A stretch of DNA of 64,000 nt from CAVQHY01 sp963712465 (GTDB lineage: Bacteria; Actinomycetota; Thermoleophilia; Gaiellales; Gaiellaceae), in assembly GCA_963712465.1 (NCBI GenBank), contig CAVQHY010000006.1, positions 62,001 through 126,000 on the forward strand, given 5' to 3'. Each line of letters begins with the position of its first letter. Positions within the stretch are counted from its first letter, which is position 1. Positions 34,346 to 42,597 of this stretch are shown piece after piece. A program made the translations under genes and the position numbers. The notes below the pieces were generated by a model, which saw nothing but the letters and a program-made list of their open reading frames with translations, did no database searches and had not been told where the DNA came from.

Positions 34346-35044
34346 CTAAACGAATCGGTGGCCGCCGTCGACGTTGACGGTCTGGCCGGTGATGAAGCTC
34401 GCTTCCTCGCTCACAAGGTACGCGACGCAGGCCGCGATGTCCTCGGGCTGTCCACGCCGCTTCACGGATTGCTCTCGCACGAACACGTCCAGCAGCTCGA
34501 GCTCGATCGGGTCGGAGCGAACGCCCTCGGTCTCGATGAAGCCGGGTGTGATCGCGTTGACGGTGATCCCGCGGTCGGCGGCGCCTCTGGCGAGCGCGCG
34601 GGTGAACCCGATGATGCCGCCCTTCGACGCGATGTAGTGCGTCATCGTCTCCTCGCCGACGAGAAAGCCGGCCGAGGAGACGTTGACGATGCGCCCGTAG
34701 CCGCGCTCGCACATGGTCGGGTAGACGGCGTGCGTGACGAGAAACACGCTGTCGAGGTTCGTCGCGAGAACGCGCCGCCATTCTGAGAACGTCAGCTCCT
34801 CGAACGGCGTGTGCGGGTAGATGCCCGCGTTGTTGACGAGGATGTCCACGCGCCCACGCGATGCGACCATGCGCTCGACGCCCTCGCGCACGGAGCCCTC
34901 GTCGGCCACGTCCACGGGCGGCTCGCCAACGAGGTCGAACACCTCGACCGCCGCCCCGTCGCGCGTGAGCCGCTCGGCAATCGCGCGGCCGATGCCCTGT
35001 GCCCCGCCCGTCACGATCGCGACCTGCCCGTCGAGCGATCCCAT
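34346..35044 (-). CDS. Short-chain dehydrogenase/reductase
   Basis: A 232-residue classical SDR: TGGAQGIG at residues 12-19, NNAG, SSAGFLV, the active site YIASK and the tail FITGQTVNVDGGHRFV. Several residues shorter than usual because the second strand region is compact (FDLVGEPPVDVADEG), which is seen in some 2,3-dihydroxy-acid and 3-oxoacyl-type SDRs. It heads a two-gene operon with the nitrilase-family protein. A TAGCAT hexamer lies nine bases upstream of the ATG. Substrate unknown. Confidence 0.84.
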   Translation of the reverse strand: MGSLDGQVAIVTGGAQGIGRAIAERLTRDGAAVEVFDLVGEPPVDVADEGSVREGVERMVASRGRVDILVNNAGIYPHTPFEELTFSEWRRVLATNLDSVFLVTHAVYPTMCERGYGRIVNVSSAGFLVGEETMTHYIASKGGIIGFTRALARGAADRGITVNAITPGFIETEGVRSDPIELELLDVFVREQSVKRRGQPEDIAACVAYLVSEEASFITGQTVNVDGGHRFV

Positions 35045-35144
35045 CGCGCCCGGATGCTACGGACCTTGCCAGCCCGGTGTCGAGCATCGCATACTCAGCG
35101 GGTCCGACAGGCTGCCCGGGCAGGCCGAGCAAGAGGGAGGGCAC

Positions 35145-36626
35145 ATGGAGGCGCACGTCACGAGAGTTCCAGTCGCCGGCGGGCAGACGCTCGAACGGCG
35201 GGTGGTGGGCCTGCCGACGGCGATCGGCACCACGTTCAGCCTGATCGTCGCGTCGAGCGTGCTGGCTACCGTGGCCGGGGGCTTCTTCGCGAGCTGGGTC
35301 TGGCTGATCGCGCTCGCGATCGGCTTCCTGACGATGATCCTCGCCAGCATGAGCTTCTCCGAGCTCGCCACGATGATTCCCAAGGCGGGCTCGATGAACG
35401 AGTACGCGCGCGCCGGGCTTGGACCCTTCTTCGCGACGGTCGTCGTCTTTGTCGGCTACATCGCCGTCCAGCTCTTCCCCGGCTCCGCCGAGCTCTATGC
35501 GGCGAGCGTCGTCACGAGCGATGTCCTCGGCGCGCCCGGAAGCTTCAAGGTCTGGGCGGTCATCTTCATGGTCTTCCTCGCCGTCGTGAACCTCGCGGGG
35601 ATCAAGCCGTTCGCGGTGCTCGAGGTCTCGCTGACCTTCCTGGTCGCCGGGACACTTCTCGTCGTCGGCATCGTGGGCCTCGCCGGTGCCGGCTCGGGCG
35701 AGCCGATCTCGACCGCGCTGCCGGACATCGACCTCACCTGGAGCTTGCTCTCGGCGCTGCTCGGGGTCGCGATCTTCACGTTCGTCGGCGTCGAGTACAC
35801 GTGCCCTCTCGCCGAGGAGCTCCGGCGACCGTCGCGCGACATCCCGGTCGGCATCTTCGTCGGCCTCGGCCTGATCGCGGTCCCGGTCGTGCTGTACGGG
35901 CTCGCGGCGGCTCGGTACGTTCCGCCGGACGTGCTCGCGACGTTCGCGCCGACCCTGCCGATCGACGTCGGCGTCGCGATCTTCGGCGAGGCGGGCAAGT
36001 GGCTGATGGGGATCACGATGATCCTGGCGGCGATCGGGACGCTCAACGCCGTGCTCGCGGGCGTGCCGCGGATCCTCTACGGGATGGCGCAGACACGACA
36101 GCTGCCGCAGAGCCTTCGGCTACCTGCTGCCCTCGACCCGGGCACCGGCCGTCGGCATCGTGATTCTGGCGGCGATTCCCGCGCTGATGAACGTCTTCGA
36201 CGCCACCACCGGCGCCAAGTTCATCGAGCTCATCCTCGCGGGCGTGCTCGGGTGGGTGACCGCGTACGCCCTCATCCACGTCTCGGTGATCATGCTCAGG
36301 CTGCGCGAGCCGGGGGCGCGCGGCCGTACCGCTCGGCGCTCTTCCCGATCCCCCAGATCGTCGGGATCGGCCTGCTCGCGCTCGCCGCCTACAAGATCGC
36401 GCCTCCTGGGATCGACTCGAGCTCGATCTACTACCGCTACCTCATCTTCCTCGGCGTCTCCGCGGCGTTCTCGCTCGTCTACAACCTCTACGCCTTCGGG
36501 AGCCTGGGCGCGATCTTCAGGCCCGTCCCGCTCGCCGAGGTCTACGCCGAGACAGAGGAGATCTCCGAGGAGATCGGCGTCGAGGTCGAGCCAGGCGGCC
36601 CGCACATCCACCACGACGACCACTAG
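35145..36626 (+). CDS. APC-family amino acid permease (two compensating frameshifts as assembled)
   Basis: A 12-helix APC transporter with the N-terminal GLPTAIGTTFSLIVASS and FSELATMIPKAGSMNEYARA. The literal frame breaks at about 36113 (one extra base near AGCC) and returns at about 36325 (one missing base near GCGCGCGGCC). Between these points the true protein reads in another frame: FGYLLPSTRAPAVGIVIL onwards. With both corrections the protein is about 493 residues and ends HIHHDDH. Two compensating single-base errors within 210 bases look like assembly error rather than decay. GAGGGAGG precedes the ATG. The stop adjoins the glutamine-synthetase-like gene, so it probably imports that enzyme's amine substrate. 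Confidence 0.8.
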   Translation: MEAHVTRVPVAGGQTLERRVVGLPTAIGTTFSLIVASSVLATVAGGFFASWVWLIALAIGFLTMILASMSFSELATMIPKAGSMNEYARAGLGPFFATVVVFVGYIAVQLFPGSAELYAASVVTSDVLGAPGSFKVWAVIFMVFLAVVNLAGIKPFAVLEVSLTFLVAGTLLVVGIVGLAGAGSGEPISTALPDIDLTWSLLSALLGVAIFTFVGVEYTCPLAEELRRPSRDIPVGIFVGLGLIAVPVVLYGLAAARYVPPDVLATFAPTLPIDVGVAIFGEAGKWLMGITMILAAIGTLNAVLAGVPRILYGMAQTRQLPQSLRLPAALDPGTGRRHRDSGGDSRADERLRRHHRRQVHRAHPRGRARVGDRVRPHPRLGDHAQAARAGGARPYRSALFPIPQIVGIGLLALAAYKIAPPGIDSSSIYYRYLIFLGVSAAFSLVYNLYAFGSLGAIFRPVPLAEVYAETEEISEEIGVEVEPGGPHIHHDDH

Positions 36627-37967
36627 ATGGCTCGGACTGCCGAGTCCGCCGGCGCTCGCCTCGCCGAGATCCGCGACGCGGGGGTGACGCGCATTCGCGT
36701 CCACTACCACGATCTGCTCGGCACGACGCGGGCGAAGGTGATCCCGTCGGAGCTCGCAGAGGAGGCCGCCGAAGCCGGGCTCAACTTCTGCGTCTCCGTC
36801 ATGTCGATCGACCACACCGGCGTCATGCCCGACGGAACCGGTCTGCGCGACGAGGTCAACTTCCGCGACATGCAGGTCGTTCCCGATCTCGGGACGCTTC
36901 GCGTCGTCCCGTGGGAGCGAGACACGGCGATCTGCATGGCCGACTGCTGGTTCGACGGCGAGCCGCTCGAGTCGTCGCCGCGCGGAATCCTGAAGCGGGC
37001 GATCGCCAGGGCAGAGGCTCGCGGGCTGACGCTCCAGTGCGGGCACGAGCTCGAGTTCTTCCTGCTGCGGCCGACCGCGGACGGTCGCTTCGACCGCTAC
37101 GCGTCCACGCCCGGTCTCGTCTACCGGATGGATCCTCGGGTCGACCCGGAGGGTGTCCTTCGTGCCATGGAGGACGCCGTTCGCGGCCTGGGGCTTCCGT
37201 TCGTCTGCACCAACCAGGAGTACGACCCGTCCCAGTGGGAGATCAACACGCGCTATGACGGCGCGCTCGAGGCGGCCGACGACGCGCATCTTCTCAAGCT
37301 CGCGATCAAGGAGATCGCGTCGATGCACGGCCTCGTCGCCACGTTCATGGGCCGCTGCGTCGAGGACGGTGGCACCTCCGGCTACCACCTCCACATCTCG
37401 GCCTGGGAGGGGGAGACGAACATCTTCGAGGACGAAGCCGCGGAGGATCGGCTCTCGCAGACGGCGAAGCACTTCGTCGGCGGCGTCCTCGAGCACGCCC
37501 GCGGAACGACCGCGGTGATGGCTCCGACGGTCAACGCCTACAAGCGCTTTCTCGCCCAGGAGCTTGCGCCGTACTTCGTCGACTGGGGCCCCGACAACCG
37601 CTCGGTGTACGTCCGCATCCCGGTCGAGCGGGGGAAGGCGACGCGGCTCGAGTGCCGTGGCGCTGACGGCACGGCGAGCGCGTACCTCTCGTCGGCGGCA
37701 GCGATCTTCGCCGGAGTCGACGGCGTCGAGCGCGGGCTCGACCCCGGCCCGCCGACTGAGGCTATCTACGAACCACCCGTGGAGCGCCCGCTCATGCCGT
37801 TCTCGCTCGGCGAGGCGCTCGACGCACTCGAGGCCGACCCGTTCATGCGCTCGGCCCTGGGCGACCAGTTCATCCAGGCCTTCGTCACCCTCAAGCGCAA
37901 CGAGGTGCGGCGGTTCATGCTCGCGGTCACGGACTGGGAGCTTCGCGAATACGCGGAGGCGCTGTGA
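36627..37967 (+). CDS. Glutamine synthetase-like gamma-glutamyl amide ligase
   Basis: The 446-residue protein is a full glutamine synthetase fold with the metal motif CGHELEFFLL, NQEYDPSQWEIN, the nucleotide-binding segment TFMGRCVEDGGTSGYHLHIS and TVNAYKRF. It belongs to the divergent group (PuuA, IpuC, AtdA1 type) that joins glutamate to amines. The NLTMP-like regulatory adenylylation site is not seen, which fits that group. The ATG is the base after the permease stop, and the stop overlaps the Rieske gene (GTGA). I infer an amine-glutamylation step; true ammonia assimilation is less likely. Confidence 0.8.
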   Translation: MARTAESAGARLAEIRDAGVTRIRVHYHDLLGTTRAKVIPSELAEEAAEAGLNFCVSVMSIDHTGVMPDGTGLRDEVNFRDMQVVPDLGTLRVVPWERDTAICMADCWFDGEPLESSPRGILKRAIARAEARGLTLQCGHELEFFLLRPTADGRFDRYASTPGLVYRMDPRVDPEGVLRAMEDAVRGLGLPFVCTNQEYDPSQWEINTRYDGALEAADDAHLLKLAIKEIASMHGLVATFMGRCVEDGGTSGYHLHISAWEGETNIFEDEAAEDRLSQTAKHFVGGVLEHARGTTAVMAPTVNAYKRFLAQELAPYFVDWGPDNRSVYVRIPVERGKATRLECRGADGTASAYLSSAAAIFAGVDGVERGLDPGPPTEAIYEPPVERPLMPFSLGEALDALEADPFMRSALGDQFIQAFVTLKRNEVRRFMLAVTDWELREYAEAL

Positions 37968-38269
37968 GCTGGGTTCGTGTCGCAGCCGCGGACGCCGTTC
38001 CCGAGGGGGAAGTGCTCGCGTGCGAGGTGGACGGGCGCTACGTCGGGATCGCGTGCATCGACGGAGCGTTCTACGCGTTCGACGACCTGTGCACGCACCG
38101 GGCCTGCTCGTTGTCCGAGGGCGAGCTCGACGGCGCCTCTCTCGTCTGCCCCTGTCACGCAGGTGAGTTCGACGTGCGCACCGGCCAGGTGCTGAGCGGC
38201 CCACCGCCCGATCCCGTGGAGACGTTTCCCGCGCGCCGCTCGGGCGAGGACCTCGAGATCGACATCTAG
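37964..38269 (+). CDS. Rieske-type [2Fe-2S] ferredoxin
   Basis: A 101-residue Rieske protein with a complete cluster site: Cys43 and His45 (DLCTHRACSL), then Cys62 and His65 (VCPCHAGEFD). Small soluble Rieske proteins of this type carry electrons to ring-hydroxylating oxygenases. No oxygenase alpha subunit or reductase gene lies in the window. The GTG start overlaps the preceding stop, so it is translated with the glutamine-synthetase-like gene. The group resembles part of the aniline (atdA) oxidation system. Confidence 0.85.
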   Translation: MSWVRVAAADAVPEGEVLACEVDGRYVGIACIDGAFYAFDDLCTHRACSLSEGELDGASLVCPCHAGEFDVRTGQVLSGPPPDPVETFPARRSGEDLEIDI

Positions 38270-38286
38270 CCTCTAGGCTCCACGGC

Positions 38287-38832
38287 GTGGCAGGCCCGAC
38301 GGCGCGACGGGCGAAGCTCGTCTTGGACGACGCGATTGCCTCGTTCGGCCGGGCGGGCTACCGGGTCTCCTCCCGGCTCTCGGAGCTCTCGGCGCGACTG
38401 GAGGCGCCGGGACGGGAGCCTGCGCTCGTCCTGCGGCTGGATCGACAGGGACGGATCTTCGGCGGAACGTACGCGCTCGAGGTCACGACCGCCGAGCCGG
38501 TCCTTCCGGCAACTGCCGGCCTGTCGGCTCGGGGTCGCGGCGTCGTGAAGATGAAGGGCGTGAGCTTCCATCCTCGACGGAGCGACGCCGCCGGCGAGGC
38601 GCTCGCCGAGCGGCTGGAGGCGGACGAGCGGTTGCTTGACGCCCTGGGCAATGTGCATTTCGAGCGCATCCGGATCGAGCCGGGAGGTCGGCCCGTGATC
38701 CGGCACATGGGCGGCTCGCTGGTCTGGATGCTCTTCCCCCCGCTCGTCAAGGGCGTGCCGCTCGTCGACGAGCAGGCACGGGCGACGGCGGCTGCACTCG
38801 CCGCCTTTGCCCGCGTGGGTGAGTCCTTCTAG
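38287..38832 (+). CDS. Protein of unknown function
   Basis: A 181-residue basic protein that I do not recognise. No signal peptide or membrane segment is evident in the first 30 residues. Residues 38-70 look beta-rich (REPALVLRLDRQGRIFGGTY) and the C-terminal part contains IRHMGGSLVWMLFPPLVKGVP, which could be one membrane-associated segment. The GTG lies seven bases after TAGGCT, a leaderless arrangement. It converges with the thioesterase gene, overlapping its stop. Coding third positions are strongly G/C, so it is a real gene. Confidence 0.65.
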   Translation: MAGPTARRAKLVLDDAIASFGRAGYRVSSRLSELSARLEAPGREPALVLRLDRQGRIFGGTYALEVTTAEPVLPATAGLSARGRGVVKMKGVSFHPRRSDAAGEALAERLEADERLLDALGNVHFERIRIEPGGRPVIRHMGGSLVWMLFPPLVKGVPLVDEQARATAAALAAFARVGESF

Positions 38833-39287
38833 TCCGCCAGCCAGTCGAGGCCGCGAGCGCGTCCCTGCGGCGTCGAGAGGAAGAACTCCGGGCGGACACC
38901 CACGATCTCCGCTCTCGCGTGGGCGAGGAGCATCCCCGTCGAATCGAGGACGGTCGCCTCGGCCGTGGCCCGATGGTCGTCGCCTACCACCACCTGCGCC
39001 GTGATGCGGACGGCCTCGGCGATCGGCACGGGCGCGATGAAGCGGAGCTCGAGGCGGGAGGTCGCCGCCGGCGACACCGCGGAGCGTGCCGCCTGGGCGC
39101 AGGCCTCGCCGAGAATCGCGGCCACGAGTCCCTCGTGCGCGATTCCAGGGGGACCCTGTGCGCTCTCCGGGAAGGTGTGCTCGGCGTCGAGCCGGCCGCT
39201 CTCGTCGAGCCGCCACTCGAAGCCGAGCCCTCCCTCGACCCCGAGAGCGCAACCCCAGCAGAACGGGTGGTGGTCGGTCCTGCGCAG
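38829..39287 (-). CDS. Hotdog-fold thioesterase (PaaI/acyl-CoA type), non-canonical start
   Basis: The reading frame encodes a hotdog domain: HHPFCWGCALG, then FEWRLDESGRLDAEHTFPES, GIAHEGLVAAILGEACAQAA, and the strands TSRLELRFIAPVPI and AEAVRITAQVVVG. No ATG, GTG or TTG exists upstream of the HHPFCWGC segment; the first usable one, the GTG at 39125, would delete half the fold. A CTG at 39287 (or an ATC at 39293) lies 5 bases or less after the upstream stop and gives a full 152-residue protein by coupling. I use the CTG. It should hydrolyse a CoA thioester. Substrate unknown. Confidence 0.6.
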   Translation of the reverse strand: MRRTDHHPFCWGCALGVEGGLGFEWRLDESGRLDAEHTFPESAQGPPGIAHEGLVAAILGEACAQAARSAVSPAATSRLELRFIAPVPIAEAVRITAQVVVGDDHRATAEATVLDSTGMLLAHARAEIVGVRPEFFLSTPQGRARGLDWLAD

Positions 39288-39292
39288 CCCGA

Positions 39293-39730
39293 TTACGCGG
39301 CGGGCAGCGTCTCGCCGTTCGGGCTGTACTCGAACGGCTCCTCGGGTCCGAACAGCTTGTCCTTGATCCAGTTGCGCGTATCGGGGCCCGTCAGCGGGTT
39401 GAAGAGAAGCGCGACCAGCAGGCCGGCTGCGATCAGCGTCGCGTTACGAGCCGTGTGCGACGCCTGCTTGCCCCGCGCCACGGTGCCCGCCTTCTGCAGG
39501 TGCGCAAGGGCATTCTTCAGCTCCGCCTGGAGCTCTGGGTCGGACACCGCGCGCGCTGCGGCGATCGTGCGAGACTGCGCACCGTCGGCTGCTCCAGCGT
39601 AGATCTTGGCTGCCGAGGTGAACGCCTCCTTCATCGACTCGCGCATGGCGGGATCCTTCGCGATCCGCTCCAGCGCCGGCCGCGCGACCTCGATCGCGAC
39701 GCCCACCTTCTCCTTCGGGTTTGCCACCAT
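39293..39730 (-). CDS. Small single-pass membrane protein of unknown function
   Basis: A 145-residue protein. Residues 1-90 are amphipathic and helical (PALERIAKDPAMRESMKEAF, LQAELKNALAHLQKAGTVA), followed by one membrane helix NATLIAAGLLVALLF and a short acidic tail. It has no enzyme motif. The ATG has an AGGAGA ribosome binding site. It is upstream of the thioesterase on the same strand and divergent from the MMPL transporter. Function unknown. Confidence 0.7.
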   Translation of the reverse strand: MVANPKEKVGVAIEVARPALERIAKDPAMRESMKEAFTSAAKIYAGAADGAQSRTIAAARAVSDPELQAELKNALAHLQKAGTVARGKQASHTARNATLIAAGLLVALLFNPLTGPDTRNWIKDKLFGPEEPFEYSPNGETLPAA

Positions 39731-39881
39731 TGTTCTCGTCTCCTCTCGCTGGTACGCGTGCATCGTACCCGGGACGGGAGTGTGACCGTCCGGTTGTCAC
39801 AAGCGCCGGCCCCGGGGCGCCTGCGACCAACCCTCCTGGTGTTACGATCGTTCGGCACCGCGATTCGAGGGGGGTTCGTCG

Positions 39882-42062
39882 TTGGAACGCTGGACGCGCT
39901 TCGTCCTCCGCTGGCGCTGGGCGGTGGTCGCCGTCTGGATTTTCGTGCTGGTTGCGTCGTTCGCCGCGATGCAGGGCCTGGGCGATCTCCTCACCAACCG
40001 CTTCACGCTGCCGGGAACCGACACACAGCGCGCCGACCAGATCCTCGAGGATCACTTCGATCAGCGCTCGGCCGGCTCGTTCATCGTCGTCGCCCAGGCC
40101 ACCGGCAGGCCCATCGCCGACGTCCTCCCCGACCTCGAGCGCGCCGCGACTCGGGCGGCCGAGGTCGTTCCGACGGGGAAGCTCCAGGGAGTCGTGCCCC
40201 TCTCCCCCGACGTCGCGACCGCGACGATCGTCTCGAACCTCGAGCCGGCCGACGCGAAGGGATACACCGGCGACATCCGCGAAGCGCTCGGCACGGTCCA
40301 GGGCGCGAACCTCCTGGTCACCGGCCAGGCGGCGGTCGAGAGCGACCTCGAGCCGATCCAGGACGAGGACCTCCAGCGCGGCGAGTTCCTGATCGCGATT
40401 CCGATCGCGCTCGTCATCCTCGTGCTGGTGTTCGGGACGCTCGCCTTCCTGATTCCGTTCGCGTTCGCGCTTGCGGCGATCCCGGCGACGCTCGGCGTCG
40501 TCTGGATCTTCGCCAACTTCATGGAGCTCTCGACGTATGTCACCCAGCTCGTCTCGCTGATCGGGCTCGGCATCGCGATCGACTACTCGCTGCTCATGGT
40601 CTATCGCTACCGGGAGGAGCGCGCGAACGGCCTCGCGAAGGACGAGGCCGTCCTTCGGACGATGGAGACTGCCGGTCGGGCGGTCGTGTTCAGCGGCACG
40701 GCGGTAGCGATCGGGCTCGCTCTACTGCTCGCGATGCCGCTGCCGTTCATGCGCGGCTTCGGCATCGCCGGGCTGACGATCCCGATCGTCTCCGTGCTCT
40801 GCGCGCTGACGCTGCTGCCGGTGCTCCTCTACTTCACCGCCGACCGGCTCGACCGGGTCAGGCTCGTTCCGCGCCGGAGCCGCCTCGCGCGCGGCGCCGA
40901 GATCGAAGGCGGCTTCTGGATGCGGCTCGCGCGCGGGATCATGAGGCATCCGCTCCGCTACCTGATCCTCTCGATCTCCCTTCTGATCGCTGCGGCGATC
41001 CCCGCGTTCTTCCTCAGCGTCGGGCCCGGCACGAATCAGGGGATCCCCCAGGACCTCGAGTCCACGAGGGCGCTAACGATCGTCGGCGAGGCCGCCGGCG
41101 AGGGCGCGACCGCCCCGACGGAGCTGGTGATCGACACGGGCCGGCCGGGCGGCGTGTCGAGCACGCCGGTGCGAGAGGCGCTCGCCCGGCTCCAGCAGGG
41201 CCTCGAGGCCGATCGCGAGATCGTGGCCGTCTACACGGGCGCTGGCTCCCAGTGGGTCGACCCGACGGGCAGGTACGTCCGTCTCCAGGCCGGCGGTCAG
41301 AGCGAGTACGGCACGCAGCAGGCGATGGACTTCGTCGATCGGCTGCGCGGCGAGATCGTTCCTGCCGCCGGCTTCCCGTCCGGCGTCAGCGTCTACGCGG
41401 GCGGTGGGCCGCCCTCGAGCGTCGACTTCCTCGACCTCGTCTACGGCACGTTCCCGTGGCTGGTTCTCGCGGTGCTCGGCCTGACGTACCTCCTCCTCAT
41501 GCGTGCGTTTCGCTCGCTCGTGCTGCCGCTCAAGGCGATTTTCCTCAACCTGCTGTCGATCGGCGCGGCGTATGGGCTGATGGTGGTCTTCTTCAGGTGG
41601 GGCGCGGGCGAGCCGTTCGGCCTCCAGAGCTACGACCAGATCGAGGGGTGGATCCCTGTCTTCCTGTTCGCGATGCTTTTCGGGCTCTCGATGGACTACG
41701 AGGTGTTCCTGGTCACCCGCATGCGCGAGGAATGGGACGCGGGCAGGGCCAACGAGGACGCGGTCGCGATCGGACTAGCCAAGACGGGGCAGATCGTCAC
41801 GGCGGCCGGCCTGGTCATGATCGCGGCGTTCTCGGGGTTCATGATCGGCCGGGTGCTGGGCCTCCAGCAGTTCGGCTTCGGGCTCGCCGTCGCGATCCTC
41901 GTCGACGTTACGATCGTACGCATGCTTCTGCTTCCGAGCGCGATGGCGCTGTTTGGTCGCTGGAACTGGTGGCTGCCGCCCCGGGTGGCCAGGGTCGTTC
42001 GCGTCAGCCCGTCCCCGCTCGCGTCCTCGCCGAGCGCCGCGGCAAGCCCGTCGGGACGATGA
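39882..42062 (+). CDS. MMPL/RND-superfamily transporter
   Basis: The 726-residue protein has about 12 membrane helices in two repeats. Each half has a large external loop after its first helix, and helix 4 of the first half holds the proton-relay motif GLGIAIDYSLLMVYRYREE; the second half has the matching GLSMDYEVFLVTRMREEW. MMPL proteins export lipids or hydrophobic compounds using the proton gradient. The TTG start is preceded by GAGGGGGG. Its last bases overlap the start of a macrodomain gene (ATGA). Neighbour thioesterase might hint at a lipid substrate, but that is weak. Confidence 0.88.
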   Translation: MERWTRFVLRWRWAVVAVWIFVLVASFAAMQGLGDLLTNRFTLPGTDTQRADQILEDHFDQRSAGSFIVVAQATGRPIADVLPDLERAATRAAEVVPTGKLQGVVPLSPDVATATIVSNLEPADAKGYTGDIREALGTVQGANLLVTGQAAVESDLEPIQDEDLQRGEFLIAIPIALVILVLVFGTLAFLIPFAFALAAIPATLGVVWIFANFMELSTYVTQLVSLIGLGIAIDYSLLMVYRYREERANGLAKDEAVLRTMETAGRAVVFSGTAVAIGLALLLAMPLPFMRGFGIAGLTIPIVSVLCALTLLPVLLYFTADRLDRVRLVPRRSRLARGAEIEGGFWMRLARGIMRHPLRYLILSISLLIAAAIPAFFLSVGPGTNQGIPQDLESTRALTIVGEAAGEGATAPTELVIDTGRPGGVSSTPVREALARLQQGLEADREIVAVYTGAGSQWVDPTGRYVRLQAGGQSEYGTQQAMDFVDRLRGEIVPAAGFPSGVSVYAGGGPPSSVDFLDLVYGTFPWLVLAVLGLTYLLLMRAFRSLVLPLKAIFLNLLSIGAAYGLMVVFFRWGAGEPFGLQSYDQIEGWIPVFLFAMLFGLSMDYEVFLVTRMREEWDAGRANEDAVAIGLAKTGQIVTAAGLVMIAAFSGFMIGRVLGLQQFGFGLAVAILVDVTIVRMLLLPSAMALFGRWNWWLPPRVARVVRVSPSPLASSPSAAASPSGR

Positions 42063-42550
42063 TCCTCGACGTCGTCGAGGGCGATATCACGACGCTCGAC
42101 GTCGACGCGATCGCCAACGCTGCGAACGACCACCTCTGGATGGGAGCCGGTGTCGCGGGCGCGATCAAGCGCGCCGGCGGGGATGAGATCGAGCGCGAGG
42201 CGGTCGCGAAGGGACCGATTCCGGTCGGCGAGGCGGTCGCCACGGGCGCAGGTCGTCTGGCCGCGGGCCACGTGATCCACGGGGCGGTGATGGGCCAGGA
42301 TCTGCGCACGAATGCCGAGCTCGTCCGCAAGACCACGGTGCGCTGCCTCGAGGTCGCGGACGAGCTCGGGTGCCGTTCGCTCGCGCTTCCCGCCTTCGGA
42401 ACGGGCGTGGGCGGCTTCCCCCTGGACGAGTGCGCCCGGGTGATGGTGGTCGCCGTGCGCGGATTCGAGCCACTGCAGCTCGAGCGGATCGTCTTCGCGG
42501 TCTTCGGGGACGACGCTGAACGCGCGTTTCGCGGCGCGCTCGAGGCGTGA
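42059..42550 (+). CDS. Macrodomain protein (ADP-ribose binding/hydrolysis)
   Basis: A single macrodomain of 163 residues: VVEGDITTLDVDAIANAANDHL, GAGVAGAIKRAGGDEIEREA, ALPAFGTGVGGFP and AFGTGVGG-type phosphate loop. Macrodomains bind ADP-ribose and may reverse ADP-ribosylation or hydrolyse O-acetyl-ADP-ribose. The Asn-Ala-Ala-Asn motif needed for hydrolysis by the MacroD type is present. Its ATG overlaps the MMPL stop by four bases, so the two proteins are made in equal step. No ADP-ribosyltransferase or sirtuin gene is in the window. Confidence 0.87.
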   Translation: MILDVVEGDITTLDVDAIANAANDHLWMGAGVAGAIKRAGGDEIEREAVAKGPIPVGEAVATGAGRLAAGHVIHGAVMGQDLRTNAELVRKTTVRCLEVADELGCRSLALPAFGTGVGGFPLDECARVMVVAVRGFEPLQLERIVFAVFGDDAERAFRGALEA

Positions 42551-42597
42551 CTCTCGCCTGCCTCCTCGCCCGCCCGCGTTAGCATCCCGCCCAGCCC

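Noticed and set aside
39086..42058. Long plus-strand frame running into the macrodomain gene
   Set aside because: It reads the MMPL gene out of frame; only the part after 42059 encodes a real protein.
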